Assembly (NCBI GenBank): GCA_965365445.1
Contig: CBDUBS010000095.1
Coordinates: 1 to 13,218 of the forward strand
DNA length: 13,218 nt
From: CBDUBS01 sp965365445
Lineage (GTDB): Bacteria > Bacteroidota > Rhodothermia > Rhodothermales > DASSAV01
Direction of reading: 5' to 3'
The position numbers and the translations under genes were made by a program. Of the stretch, positions 1 through 7,300 are shown one piece after another (position 1 is the first letter of the stretch; each line of letters begins with the position of its first letter). The notes beneath the pieces were generated by a model, which saw nothing but the letters and a program-made list of their open reading frames with translations, searched no databases and had not been told where the DNA came from.

Positions 1-55
1 GACGCCCGGGTCTTGTCGATCGTCGCGGTGAGTTCCGCCGGGGTCGGCCGGGTGG
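1..55. other. Flank beyond leader-distal end of the CRISPR array
   Basis: If the array continued with its 61-nt period, a repeat would cover the bases up to position 22. The sequence there does not resemble the repeat, so the copy at 56-83 appears to be the last, leader-distal repeat. No gene, promoter or repeat is recognised in these bases. The window edge prevents judging what lies beyond. Confidence 0.5.
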
Positions 56-815
56 GGTCTATCCCCACGGGCGTGGGGGCACCGGCGCCATCTTGGCCAG
101 CCCTTTCGGCAGCGGGGGTCTATCCCCACGGGCGTGGGGGCACCAGCTTCCGCGAGGATGTGCCGGTAGCAGACGGGGGTCTATCCCCACGGGCGTGGGG
201 GCACCCAAAGGGGCCGACGATTAGACTTTTCAGGGTTGGGTCTATCCCCACGGGCGTGGGGGCACCGCCAGGAGCGCCGTGATGAACGCAATCCCGATGG
301 GTCTATCCCCACGGGCGTGGGGGCACCATCCGGGCGGCGCACGGAGTAAACCAGCGGGAGGGTCTATCCCCACGGGCGTGGGGGCACCTGATGAACGGGG
401 AGCCGCCGTCGAACGGGGTGAGGTCTATCCCCACGGGCGTGGGGGCACCGGCAGCGGGCGCAGGATATACGGTGGCTGGGCAGGTCTATCCCCACGGGCG
501 TGGGGGCACCTCGTATCCCCCATATCGGACGTGGTGGATATGGGGTCTATCCCCACGGGCGTGGGGGCACCATAAAAGGGGTCCGTACACCAATAAAAGC
601 ATACGGTCTATCCCCACGGGCGTGGGGGCACCGGGCTTCCCGCTCACTCGTCGTGGCGGACATGAGGTCTATCCCCACGGGCGTGGGGGCACCTACCGTG
701 CGGCGCCAGCTGCACCGCGCGATCAGGGTCTATCCCCACGGGCGTGGGGGCACCTTCTGGCCCACGATGCACAGGTAGCCGTTCGTAGGTCTATCCCCAC
801 GGGCGTGGGGGCACC
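56..815 (-). CRISPR. Type I-E CRISPR array, 13 identical repeats and 12 spacers
   Basis: Thirteen identical 28-nt repeats start at 56, 117, 178, 239, 300, 361, 422, 483, 544, 605, 666, 727 and 788, a strict 61-nt period, so each spacer is 33 nt (32 if a variable 29th repeat base is counted). On the minus strand the repeat begins GGTGCC, has the stem CCCCAC-GCCC-GTGGGG and ends GATAGACC. This matches the form of the E. coli type I-E repeat (GAGTTCCCCGCG...GGGGATAAACCG), which sets transcription leftwards from the leader at 816-958, beside cas2. Cas6e should cut after the hairpin to leave an 8-nt 5' handle AUAGACCN. The newest spacer is expected at 755-787 and the oldest at 84-116. Repeats show no degeneration at either end. 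Spacer 572-604 is about 39% GC, well below its surroundings, as expected for foreign DNA. Confidence 0.98.
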
Positions 816-958
816 TCTATGCCATTACGACACAGATTCCCTTCTATAGTCGTTACCGAACATCGGGTTCCGGTTGAGGCTGACGTTCCGGCAGGGAAGC
901 CCGGATCTATCCCGCCTCGGGGAACTCTAGCCGAGCGGCTTACAGTGACAAACAAGTG
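816..958 (-). promoter_or_regulatory. CRISPR leader
   Basis: These 143 nt lie between the cas2 stop and the first repeat, on the side expected for a type I-E leader from repeat orientation. No credible ORF is present. Read on the minus strand they contain, in order, an inverted repeat at the cas2 stop, a small AGCCG/CGGCT inverted repeat (929-940), a degenerate type I-E repeat (903-927) and a more AT-rich stretch with TATAGA (842-847) near the array. No confident -35/-10 pair or IHF consensus was found, so array transcription may start here or continue from the cas operon. Confidence 0.75.
903..927 (-). repeat. Degenerate type I-E repeat in the leader
   Basis: On the minus strand this reads GAGTTCCCCGAGG then CGGGATAGATCC. 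The 5' half matches the classical E. coli type I-E repeat start GAGTTCCCCG, and the 3' half resembles the local repeat end GGGGATAGACC with one inserted T. A short CCCG-AGG-CGGG stem remains. It lies 87 nt from the first true repeat, which is not a multiple of the 61-nt period. It could be a relic of an older repeat, part of a second crRNA-like element, or a leader motif. Confidence 0.55.
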
Positions 959-963
959 TCACT
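944..963. repeat. Inverted repeat across the cas2 stop codon
   Basis: Arms AGTGACA (944-950) and TGTCACT (957-963) are perfect 7-bp complements separated by 6 nt. The element spans the cas2 stop codon and the start of the leader. It may be a protein-binding palindrome or an RNA hairpin. No U-run follows it on the minus strand, so it is not a convincing intrinsic terminator. Confidence 0.5.
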
Positions 964-1357
964 CATCCTGTTCCAGGCCGCTCTGCAGTGTGGGGTCCGT
1001 CGAATCCGGATGGGCTTCTTCGGCCAGCAGCAAGGCCTTTAGCTCCTCCTGGTGATGTGCTTCGGTCAGATCCCGTCGGCTGAGCCACAGGCCTTCCAGA
1101 TCCAGGATCTCTTTTTTGGGCCAGCCGAGCGTGCGGATGCCCAGCCCTAGAGGCGCCTCCCGGCTCTTCCAGAACATCACGACGCCCCCATCCGAAGGGA
1201 TTTGCTCGGCCCATTCGAGCATTACGGCCCAGATGCGCTCACGGACGGCCTTATTGAGCCGAGGTCCTACGAAAACACCGGGAGCCACCTCGAGCATGCA
1301 CGAGCACAAAAAGCCGCCGAAGCGGGCCGGAGTGTTACGGGTTACCAGAATCGTCAT
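959..1357 (-). CDS. cas2: Cas2, type I-E CRISPR adaptation protein
   Basis: Cas2e is the dimeric subunit that bridges two Cas1 dimers in the spacer integrase. The 132-aa product aligns in outline with E. coli Cas2: an N-terminal beta strand TILVTRNTPARFGG, the segment MLEVAPGVFVG (21-31), the helix RERIWAVMLEWA (39-50), the strand GGVVMFWKS, and LDLEGLWLS (86-93) matching the E. coli end LDGLRLVSF. E. coli Cas2 is 94 aa, so residues from about 96 onward form an extra acidic tail rich in E, D and L. It is not a DnaQ domain like those fused to Cas2 in some type I-E systems. The ATG overlaps the cas1 end by 23 nt, which suggests translational coupling. It is the last gene before the leader. Confidence 0.95.
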   Translation of the reverse strand: MTILVTRNTPARFGGFLCSCMLEVAPGVFVGPRLNKAVRERIWAVMLEWAEQIPSDGGVVMFWKSREAPLGLGIRTLGWPKKEILDLEGLWLSRRDLTEAHHQEELKALLLAEEAHPDSTDPTLQSGLEQDE

Positions 1358-2213
1358 CGAGCAACTCCTTTATCCGGTCTATCATGGTTGCGATCACATC
1401 TTCTTTGTGCAGCTTGGTTCCCGTAAGGGTGCGCGTTCTCGTTTCGATGTCGTCGTTATTTCGGCAGGTTTGCACGGCCTCGAAGGCAGCCGGCAGCGTG
1501 ATCGTGGCGCGGTACAGGTCGGCAATGTCGAGGGCAAAGGCATGGCCGGAGGTTTCGTGGATGAACCCGAGTTGAGGAATGGTACCGGTGACGGCCACGG
1601 CCACACGGGCGGCCGCATAGACGGCGGTGGCGGCATGGTTGACGGCCTGGTTGATGAGGTTGGTTCGCTCGGGGGCCATGCGGTCGTAGCGCCGGCCGTG
1701 CCAGGCCAGACCGTACCGGCCGGCCAGGTTCTGGTAAACGGCTTTCATACGAGCGCCTTCGATGCCGCGCAGCGAATCCAGGTCTCGGGCGTATTCCGGC
1801 AGGGGCTCTCCCAGGCGAAGGGCGTACATGGAACGCGCGATGTCGATGCGGTGCGTTTCATCCGCCCAGAGCAGGGCGTGCCTTCGGGCCCGTTCCGCAC
1901 GGTCGGGCCCGAAGGGCATGCTGACGGCGTAAAGGCGCACGCCGTCCGAGCCTACGGCCAGCATTCCGGTGTCGTGCCGGGCGAGCAGACGCAGGGCATC
2001 GTGGCTGATGGTGCTGCCCGGGCCGAGGAGTACGTTCGAGACGGTCTGATAGGCGATGTCGTAGGCTCCGGCTTTGAGCCGCGGCGATCCGGCGGTAGTA
2101 AATACCAGGTTGCCGCTTTCCACGGTCAGGCGGCCGCGCTCGAGCCACAGCAGGCCGTGGCGGTCGGTATGGGGTACCTGAGCCGTTTCGAGGCCAAGTC
2201 GTCCGAGGAGCAT
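1335..2213 (-). CDS. cas1: Cas1, type I-E spacer integrase
   Basis: Cas1e is the metal-dependent integrase that inserts prespacers at the leader end of the array with Cas2. The 292-aa product shows the typical blocks: LLGPGSTISHDALRL (62-76), LRGIEGARMKAVY with the metal-binding Glu152, WHGRRYD (171-177), GFIHE with His219, and LDIADLY with Asp229 and Asp232. These correspond to E. coli E141, H208, D218 and D221, so the catalytic set is intact. Length is close to E. coli Cas1 (305 aa), and the C-terminal tail is shorter. The ATG lies 10 nt after the cas6e stop, and the 3' end overlaps cas2 by 23 nt. Confidence 0.97.
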   Translation of the reverse strand: MLLGRLGLETAQVPHTDRHGLLWLERGRLTVESGNLVFTTAGSPRLKAGAYDIAYQTVSNVLLGPGSTISHDALRLLARHDTGMLAVGSDGVRLYAVSMPFGPDRAERARRHALLWADETHRIDIARSMYALRLGEPLPEYARDLDSLRGIEGARMKAVYQNLAGRYGLAWHGRRYDRMAPERTNLINQAVNHAATAVYAAARVAVAVTGTIPQLGFIHETSGHAFALDIADLYRATITLPAAFEAVQTCRNNDDIETRTRTLTGTKLHKEDVIATMIDRIKELLDDDSGNP

Positions 2214-2223
2214 AGGGGCTTTG

Positions 2224-3099
2224 TCAGGGGCGCCGGATGCGCAGCATCCCGAAGCCGAAGCTCCGATGCCGCCCGAGGCCCTGCCGGAGCAGAGCGCCGA
2301 ACCGGGGTCCGTCGGTTACGGTGAGCACACCGGTCAGGGTAACGTCCGGGCGCTGGATGTCTTTACGGGAGCGCTCCTGACCCTGTGTGCGCCGGGTCAT
2401 TTTTTCCAGGGAGAAGCGGTTCATTCCGGCCGTCGAGCGACCGTTGGTCGTCTCGAGGCAAGCGCCCCCCCGGCCGGCCAGTTGCCCGGCCAACCAGTTG
2501 ACGTATACCGTCTCGCGGTCCAGTGGTTCGTCGGGGTGTTGCCAGGCCTGATCCAGAAAGACGTCTATTTCCTGACCGGCGCTCCAGACGCGTTCCCGCG
2601 TACCGACGAGCGCCGATCCGGAGGCGTGCTTGCGTACGACAGGGCACACACGCACCTCGAATCCGAGGCGCATGCCTTCCGGGTATACGTCCGGCATGGG
2701 TTTCGAGACGAAACGATCCCAGCGAAGGAGATTATAGGCAGCGGGCCCGGCGAAGCCTTTGGCCAACTCGTGCAGGGCGGCCGCTTCCAGGGAGGCATAG
2801 GCCAGCACCGTGATGAACCGGCCGGGCGGAGGTCCCGTGGATGATACCGCTGCGCCGTTCCGGGCGTCCGATTCGACCACCCAGAAGGGCTTGGGGGCTT
2901 GTTGCTGGAACAACTCGACCAGGGCGCAGTGGACGAGGTACGAGGTGTCTACCGGATGGCGTCCGGAGGTTAAACCGCGCCGACGCTCCAGGCCGGCCAA
3001 GCCGCCCGCATCAAATTGGAGTTGTACCAGATGGAAGGGCGCCGCGTCGATCGATGCGGCGTCGGCTGACCTGCCGCTGAAAGAGGGGAATTCAGCCAT
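2224..3099 (-). CDS. cas6e: Cas6e (CasE/Cse3) crRNA-processing endoribonuclease
   Basis: Cas6e cuts pre-crRNA at the 3' base of the repeat hairpin and stays bound to it in Cascade. The chosen ATG gives 291 aa and overlaps the cas5e stop by 8 nt (ATGGCTGA). A longer reading frame to 3192 would run deep into cas5e and lacks family similarity. YLVHCALVELF (54-64) matches the E. coli LHQGLWHLF block, placing the catalytic His at 57. Near the end, LTGVLTVTD (255-263) and the glycine-rich GRHRSFGFGMLRI (276-288) match the conserved RAMP C-terminus. The protein is longer than E. coli CasE (199 aa) or T. thermophilus Cas6e (about 211 aa). The extra length lies at the N-terminus (about 1-50) and in the middle, including residues 210-250. 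The glycine-rich loop and His are present, so it is expected to be active. Confidence 0.93.
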   Translation of the reverse strand: MAEFPSFSGRSADAASIDAAPFHLVQLQFDAGGLAGLERRRGLTSGRHPVDTSYLVHCALVELFQQQAPKPFWVVESDARNGAAVSSTGPPPGRFITVLAYASLEAAALHELAKGFAGPAAYNLLRWDRFVSKPMPDVYPEGMRLGFEVRVCPVVRKHASGSALVGTRERVWSAGQEIDVFLDQAWQHPDEPLDRETVYVNWLAGQLAGRGGACLETTNGRSTAGMNRFSLEKMTRRTQGQERSRKDIQRPDVTLTGVLTVTDGPRFGALLRQGLGRHRSFGFGMLRIRRP

Positions 3100-3883
3100 G
3101 ACGATTCGGGATTGGGGGCAGCCCTCCGATCGGGGGGGCAGCTCCGGGTTTGATAAGGACTTCGCCTCGGGCCATCCACCTTTCCCCGACATGGATCTGG
3201 TTGATCCAGTCGCGGCGGTCGGTGACGGGGCGACGCATGGTTTCGCGGACGGCGGGCCCTTCGGGGGCCGGTTCGTTGGGGAGCACCGGCCACCAGGCCG
3301 GGTAGGCGCCGGAGGCGTCGGCGCGGTCGCTCAACGGGACCCGGAGGAGGGCGTCCCGGAGCGAATCCGCCGTTCGGCGTTCCAGGAACAGCGCCGTGGA
3401 AGGCAGACACGCCTTGCGACCGAGGAACAGCGGCCGCGCCGGACGGCGCAGGGCCTGCTCCAGGGCGGCCGTGTCCGGCGGGTCGTCCGGAGGGTCGAGG
3501 GCAAGGGCCACCGTATATACTGCGTCGGCCCGATAGTCCCGGTAGCGAATGTGGGTGCCTTCGGAAGCCGAACCTCCCTTGCGCGTTTCGAGGCGGCCGG
3601 CGGTAGTCCAGGCGTTCTCGTCGTTCATATAAGGGCGGGAGAAGTCCACGGTCTGGTAGTCTCGAAAGGGGTGGCCCTGTCGGTCCTGTCGGCAGGCGTA
3701 GCGAATGCGGCGTTGCAGGGCTTCCAGGCGGTCGGCGTCGGCATGGTCGTAGCCGAGCGCGTTGCCGAGCAGGCCGGTCACCAGAGAGAGGGCCGGGTAC
3801 TCCTGCACAACGCCCCGGTTATCCACGATAGGCCCGCCGAAGCTGATCAGGGGAGCGTCGAGGCGTAAAACGAGGATATCCAT
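3092..3883 (-). CDS. cas5e: Cas5e (CasD) Cascade subunit
   Basis: Cas5e caps the crRNA 5' handle in Cascade and joins Cas8e to the Cas7 backbone. The 263-aa product begins MDILVLRLDAPLISFGG and has SLVTGLLGNALG (33-44) and PLFLGRKACLPS (151-162). These align with the E. coli CasD blocks ILRLAGPMQAWG, SGLLGLLGACLG and PYLGRRSCPLT. The start is set by a one-base TGATG overlap with the cas7e stop. An upstream in-frame ATG at 3916 would add 11 residues unlike the family. The C-terminal part (about 215-263) is proline-rich and extends past E. coli CasD (224 aa). It overlaps cas6e by 8 nt. Confidence 0.95.
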   Translation of the reverse strand: MDILVLRLDAPLISFGGPIVDNRGVVQEYPALSLVTGLLGNALGYDHADADRLEALQRRIRYACRQDRQGHPFRDYQTVDFSRPYMNDENAWTTAGRLETRKGGSASEGTHIRYRDYRADAVYTVALALDPPDDPPDTAALEQALRRPARPLFLGRKACLPSTALFLERRTADSLRDALLRVPLSDRADASGAYPAWWPVLPNEPAPEGPAVRETMRRPVTDRRDWINQIHVGERWMARGEVLIKPGAAPPIGGLPPIPNRHG

Positions 3884-5124
3884 CAGGCGCCTCCGCGGGT
3901 TTGGGCGGCGGCCCAATCGGCCAGGTCGGGCACCGAAGAAAGGCCGCCCGCTCCGAGGGCTTCGGCAAACCCGTCCGGGGCGGCGATGGCGGCCAGCCGG
4001 CGCTCCGTGAGCGGTCCGTACATGGCGTCCGTTTCCCGAACGTATGAGGCCAGGGCATCGTAGCTGTTTGCGGCTACTCCCCCGTTGAGGGGCACGGCTT
4101 CATGAAAGGCATTGGCAAGTGTGCGGGGCTGGGCGTCTCCGGCCTCGAGCAGCACGAGCCGGGCATAGGCATACGGAGCGGTAGAGCCGAGCTTGGCGCC
4201 GGGACTGACCGTGGCGACCAGGTGCACCAGATGCCGGACCACCTCGGCGGCCAGTTCGGGGTCGTCCCCGAGATTGCGGATCAGCAACGGTACATCCACT
4301 ACGACGTAGCCGTAAAACAATCCGCTGGTAAGCTCCTGGGTGTTGATGTGTCCGCTGCCGAGCTCGCCTTCGCCCTCGCGCGCCACCAGTTCATCCACGG
4401 CGGAAAAATAGTCGCTCTCGCTTTCCTCGGCATGGGTGGTAATGGCGTGTGCCACGTGAATGGCGGCGTCGCCCCGGGCCAGCATATCCGAGGTAACCAT
4501 ACGGCCGAACAACGCGGCATCCAGGCCGGAAGCCTGCTGCAAGCCGCGCAGGTTTTTCTTCAGATCGGCTTTGTTGAACGCTTCAGCGGTTTTGAAAGCC
4601 CGATCCGCATCGGCCTTGCCCGCAGGCGCCCCCTGCCACAGCGAATCCAGATCGGGACGAAGCTCATCCAGGGCATCCCGGATCACGGATTTGAGATAAT
4701 CCACCTCGGGCCGGCCCAGGATGGTTACCTGGTTGGACTTCAGGCCGCCGAGCGCTTCTTCGGGAGCCTGCAGAAACTTGGCGAATTCGGCCGGTTTGAG
4801 TTTATTATCCGCAAGAACCTGGGATTGCAGGTAGTGAGCCAGAGCGGCCGTGAGCGAAACCGGGTAGCCTTCCTCCACGAGGGGCTGCACGATGCGGCGT
4901 CGGAACGTTTCGCGAGAGCGGTAGGAACGCGGTACGTCGATCTCGGAGAGCGCGTGCCGGCCCTCGAAGTTGCGCCAGTGATACTTGAGGCACTGCGAGG
5001 AAACGCGGGTGCGCACGGAGCCGCCGAAGGGCAGGCGTTTGGCAAAGCCGGCATCGTCGCGGTTGAGGAGGGTACCCGGATACGAAGTAAGGGTATGGAT
5101 TTGCAGAAAGCGGGTTGGGTTCAT
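3883..5124 (-). CDS. cas7e: Cas7e (CasC/Cse4) Cascade backbone subunit
   Basis: Six Cas7e copies form the Cascade backbone along the spacer, each flipping out one crRNA base in every six. The 413-aa product begins with FLQIHTLTSYP, has LNRDD (20-24), FGGSVRTRVSSQCLK (33-47), the mid block HVAHAITTHAEESESDYFSA and then TQELTSGLFYGY. All correspond to E. coli CasC signatures (INIHVLISHSPSCLNRDD, RVRISSQSLK, SIAHAITTH, TQEFSSGVFYRY). E. coli CasC is 363 aa, so this one is somewhat longer. It starts 35 nt after cse2 and ends in a one-base overlap with cas5e. Confidence 0.97.
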   Translation of the reverse strand: MNPTRFLQIHTLTSYPGTLLNRDDAGFAKRLPFGGSVRTRVSSQCLKYHWRNFEGRHALSEIDVPRSYRSRETFRRRIVQPLVEEGYPVSLTAALAHYLQSQVLADNKLKPAEFAKFLQAPEEALGGLKSNQVTILGRPEVDYLKSVIRDALDELRPDLDSLWQGAPAGKADADRAFKTAEAFNKADLKKNLRGLQQASGLDAALFGRMVTSDMLARGDAAIHVAHAITTHAEESESDYFSAVDELVAREGEGELGSGHINTQELTSGLFYGYVVVDVPLLIRNLGDDPELAAEVVRHLVHLVATVSPGAKLGSTAPYAYARLVLLEAGDAQPRTLANAFHEAVPLNGGVAANSYDALASYVRETDAMYGPLTERRLAAIAAPDGFAEALGAGGLSSVPDLADWAAAQTRGGA

Positions 5125-5159
5125 GGCAGTCGATGAGAGGGTAGGTGAAGAAAACAGGT

Positions 5160-5792
5160 TCAGGAAGCCCCTGGAGACTCCCTGGCGTACAGGGTAGTGT
5201 AATAATCGCGCGATAGAGCGAGCCGCACCTTTTCGGCCTGCTCGCCGTCGGAATGGAACAGCAGTCGGGCGGCGTCAGCCACGTTAGCGGCCTGGTTCCT
5301 GGCGGCCAGAAAGCGGGCCATCCGTCGGAGGGCCGTTTCGAGAGCGGCTCCGCGGGAGCGCAGCAATCCTACGAAGCGGAGCTCAGACCAGCCGGACTCG
5401 GCCAGGGCCTTCCCAAGCCCTACGTTGGGGTCGTGGAGGCTCCGGCTGGGCCCTACCAGATGCGCCAGGAGGCCGAGCAGCACGGCCCAGCGCCGCTCGG
5501 CCTCAGGGCGGCCGATGCCGGGCGAAAAGCCTTTGCCTTCGAGATAGTGAAGTACTTTCCAGAGGGCCGGGGTGTACGGCGCATCGGGCGAAGTGCGGCG
5601 CAGCGCCGCACGGTCGCCGTTGGAGAGCCCTTCGGTTCCGAGCAATCCCGCGGCCGTATTTATCGCCTGGGACAGTCCCTTGCGGGCCGGCCCGGCAGCG
5701 GGTTCGGGCTTCGGCGAGGGTTCGGGCTTCGGCGAGGGTTCGGGCTTCGGCGAAGGTTCGGGGGGAGGTGAAAATAGATCGGGGGTCGTCAT
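5160..5792 (-). CDS. cse2: Cse2 (CasB), Cascade small subunit, with proline-rich N-terminal tail
   Basis: Two Cse2 copies form the Cascade belly and stabilise the displaced DNA strand and the locked R-loop. The 210-aa product has the Cse2 core: GDRAALRRTSPDAPYTPALWKVL (59-81) matches the conserved RRC.P region, followed by a helical domain ending near DYYTTLYA. The ATG shares an ATGA overlap with the cas8e stop, which fixes the start. An upstream frame to 6008 lies inside cas8e. E. coli CasB is 160 aa. The excess is mostly an N-terminal tail of tandem PEPSPK units (about 11-31), encoded by a perfect 18-nt repeat. A flexible tail of this kind is not typical of Cse2. Confidence 0.92.
   Translation of the reverse strand: MTTPDLFSPPPEPSPKPEPSPKPEPSPKPEPAAGPARKGLSQAINTAAGLLGTEGLSNGDRAALRRTSPDAPYTPALWKVLHYLEGKGFSPGIGRPEAERRWAVLLGLLAHLVGPSRSLHDPNVGLGKALAESGWSELRFVGLLRSRGAALETALRRMARFLAARNQAANVADAARLLFHSDGEQAEKVRLALSRDYYTTLYARESPGAS
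5701..5754 (-). repeat. Three tandem 18-nt repeats inside cse2
   Basis: The plus-strand unit ggttcgggcttcggcgag occurs at 5701-5718 and 5719-5736, and at 5737-5754 with one change at its last base. A partial copy follows. It is in frame and encodes PEPSPK units on the minus strand. Copy number changes would alter tail length by six residues without breaking the frame. Confidence 0.95.
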
Positions 5793-7300
5793 ACGTCGGT
5801 CTCCGGAGGTTGGGTGGTTAAGAGGGGCAGCATGGAAGCGCGCTTGCCGAACAGGATGCCCCGGGCTTTGGTGCGGGCTCGCCAGTAATGAATCGAGGCG
5901 ACGGGTAAACCGGCTTCGGCCTGCTCGAAAACCCGGAGGGCCGTATCCCAGAGCGTTTGCTGCCACTGCCGGGCGGCCTGTTCCTGAGATAGCTCCACGG
6001 CCTGCCAAAGCCGGTCGAAAAACACCGCATCGATGGCCCGGTTGAAGGCGTCGGTCCAGGAAGAAAGCCTGGCTCCGTCGGCTTTTTTTTCGCGGCCGCT
6101 GGTCAAAAGGGCCGCCAGCGCCGGGAACAGCAGGTTTTTCTGTACCTCGGACGCCTGTACGACCCGCTCGCGGCTGCGCCGGGCGAGCTTTTCGCGCTCG
6201 GTATCGTTGCTGAACAGCGAAACGACCCCCGACCCGATAGGCACCGTCCGGTGGTGCAGGCCTTCGGTTTTGCCCTGACCGCGCACCAGGGCCCGGGCCG
6301 TCAGGAAGGCCCCGCTGCGCTCCTCGGGCCGGAATGCCATGGCCGGGGGTCGCTCGAAATCGCCGGAGAACAAGAGGCGGTCCAGCATCCGGTAATCGAA
6401 GCCGCCCTCACCGAGCGTGAGCGCCTTGGCCCTGGCTTTGTCGATGGGAGTCCAGGGGTCGCCGGTTTGACCATAGAGGGCCTCCGGGGCCTGGATGCGG
6501 GCCGCCCCGGAGGTAGCCCGCCATCCGAAAACGTGTTCATCCTTCAGGGCCAGCCGGATGCGGCGGCATATCTCGATGAACCACGGATCGCAGGTATGCA
6601 GCGGCCGGGCGCTCTGCGGATCGCCGGGCCACGGTTCGAGCCAGAGCAGGGCCGCTCCATGAAGGTCGTAGCGGTCGGCCAGGCGCGGCCGGGCCTCGGC
6701 GAGCACCCGGACGTCTCGCTGGAAGCGACTCCCCCAGGAAAGCCCGCCCGAGACACCCAGAAACGGCCGATTTCCGAACCCTCCGTTCATGCGCACGATG
6801 CCGTAGTTGCCGGCTCCGAGGAAGCCTTCCATCGTTTGCAGCGTCAGCAAGGCGTACAGCCAGTGCTCCGGGCGGGGCCGGCGAATGCGCTGCATCTTGA
6901 GATCGTGGTTTTTAGCCGTAACCAGCACGTCCAGCCCGTCGGGCGAGATCAGATCGGGTTTGTAGCCAGCCCGCTCGGGCGATCCGCCGGGGATAGGCGG
7001 CTGCATGAAGGCGGGGCGAGCTGCGTCGTCTGCGACGAGCGCCCATGCCGATTCGGAGCCCCTGGAGAGCGCCAGGAGCTGCTCGCGAGAGGGCGCGTTG
7101 CCGGCGCGGACTTCGGCCAGCGCCTTCAGTTGCACCAGGAAGGTATACCAGGGCTGCTGTTGGTGCGGTTGCAGCGCTTCGAACCCCAGAACGGCATCCT
7201 GGTCGAGCAGGTCCAGGATGTCCGGCAGGGTGGCCCCGATCACGCCGCCGGTCGTCTGTACAGTGATGAACGGGTCGTCCAGCAGGGAATAGTGGAGCAT
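5789..7300 (-). CDS. cas8e: Cas8e (CasA/Cse1), Cascade large subunit
   Basis: Cas8e reads the PAM and recruits Cas3 to the R-loop. The ATG at 7300 gives 503 aa, almost exactly the length of E. coli CasA (502). It opens MLHYSLLDDPFITVQ, typical of Cse1 starts. The loop AKNHDLK (129-135) is the L1/PAM-recognition segment, as seen in actinobacterial-type Cse1, and MNGGFGNRPFLG (171-182) follows. The C-terminal four-helix region is present. An upstream frame to 7516 crosses the pseudo-CRISPR and is not coding. It is the first gene of the operon and has a leader of about 210 nt carrying the crRNA-like element. It overlaps cse2 by 4 nt (ATGA). No clear Shine-Dalgarno is seen before the ATG. Confidence 0.96.
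   Translation of the reverse strand: MLHYSLLDDPFITVQTTGGVIGATLPDILDLLDQDAVLGFEALQPHQQQPWYTFLVQLKALAEVRAGNAPSREQLLALSRGSESAWALVADDAARPAFMQPPIPGGSPERAGYKPDLISPDGLDVLVTAKNHDLKMQRIRRPRPEHWLYALLTLQTMEGFLGAGNYGIVRMNGGFGNRPFLGVSGGLSWGSRFQRDVRVLAEARPRLADRYDLHGAALLWLEPWPGDPQSARPLHTCDPWFIEICRRIRLALKDEHVFGWRATSGAARIQAPEALYGQTGDPWTPIDKARAKALTLGEGGFDYRMLDRLLFSGDFERPPAMAFRPEERSGAFLTARALVRGQGKTEGLHHRTVPIGSGVVSLFSNDTEREKLARRSRERVVQASEVQKNLLFPALAALLTSGREKKADGARLSSWTDAFNRAIDAVFFDRLWQAVELSQEQAARQWQQTLWDTALRVFEQAEAGLPVASIHYWRARTKARGILFGKRASMLPLLTTQPPETDV

Noticed and set aside
632..665. Self-match between a spacer and the leader (CCGGGCTTCCC shared)
   Set aside because: It is an 11-base match in GC-rich DNA, not in the seed orientation, so chance is the simplest explanation.
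13..849. Several plus-strand ORFs with repeated motifs such as GLSPRAWGH, SIPTGVGAP and VYPHGRGGT
   Set aside because: These are translations of the CRISPR repeat in different frames. They have no start signals and disappear once the array is recognised.
842..869. A partner repeat for the leader relic, 61 nt downstream of it
   Set aside because: Only a 4-bp stem and an ATAGA string are present. The similarity to the repeat is too weak to call a second mini-CRISPR.
944..963. Leader palindrome as a second target of the crRNA-like guide
   Set aside because: It matches guide positions 1-5 and 7 only, and then diverges. The flanking bases TAC or ATG do not fit the AAT seen at the promoter site. 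The match is too short to support.
1116..2324. A 402-codon plus-strand ORF across cas2 and cas1
   Set aside because: It is antisense to two intact conserved genes and has no recognisable domain.
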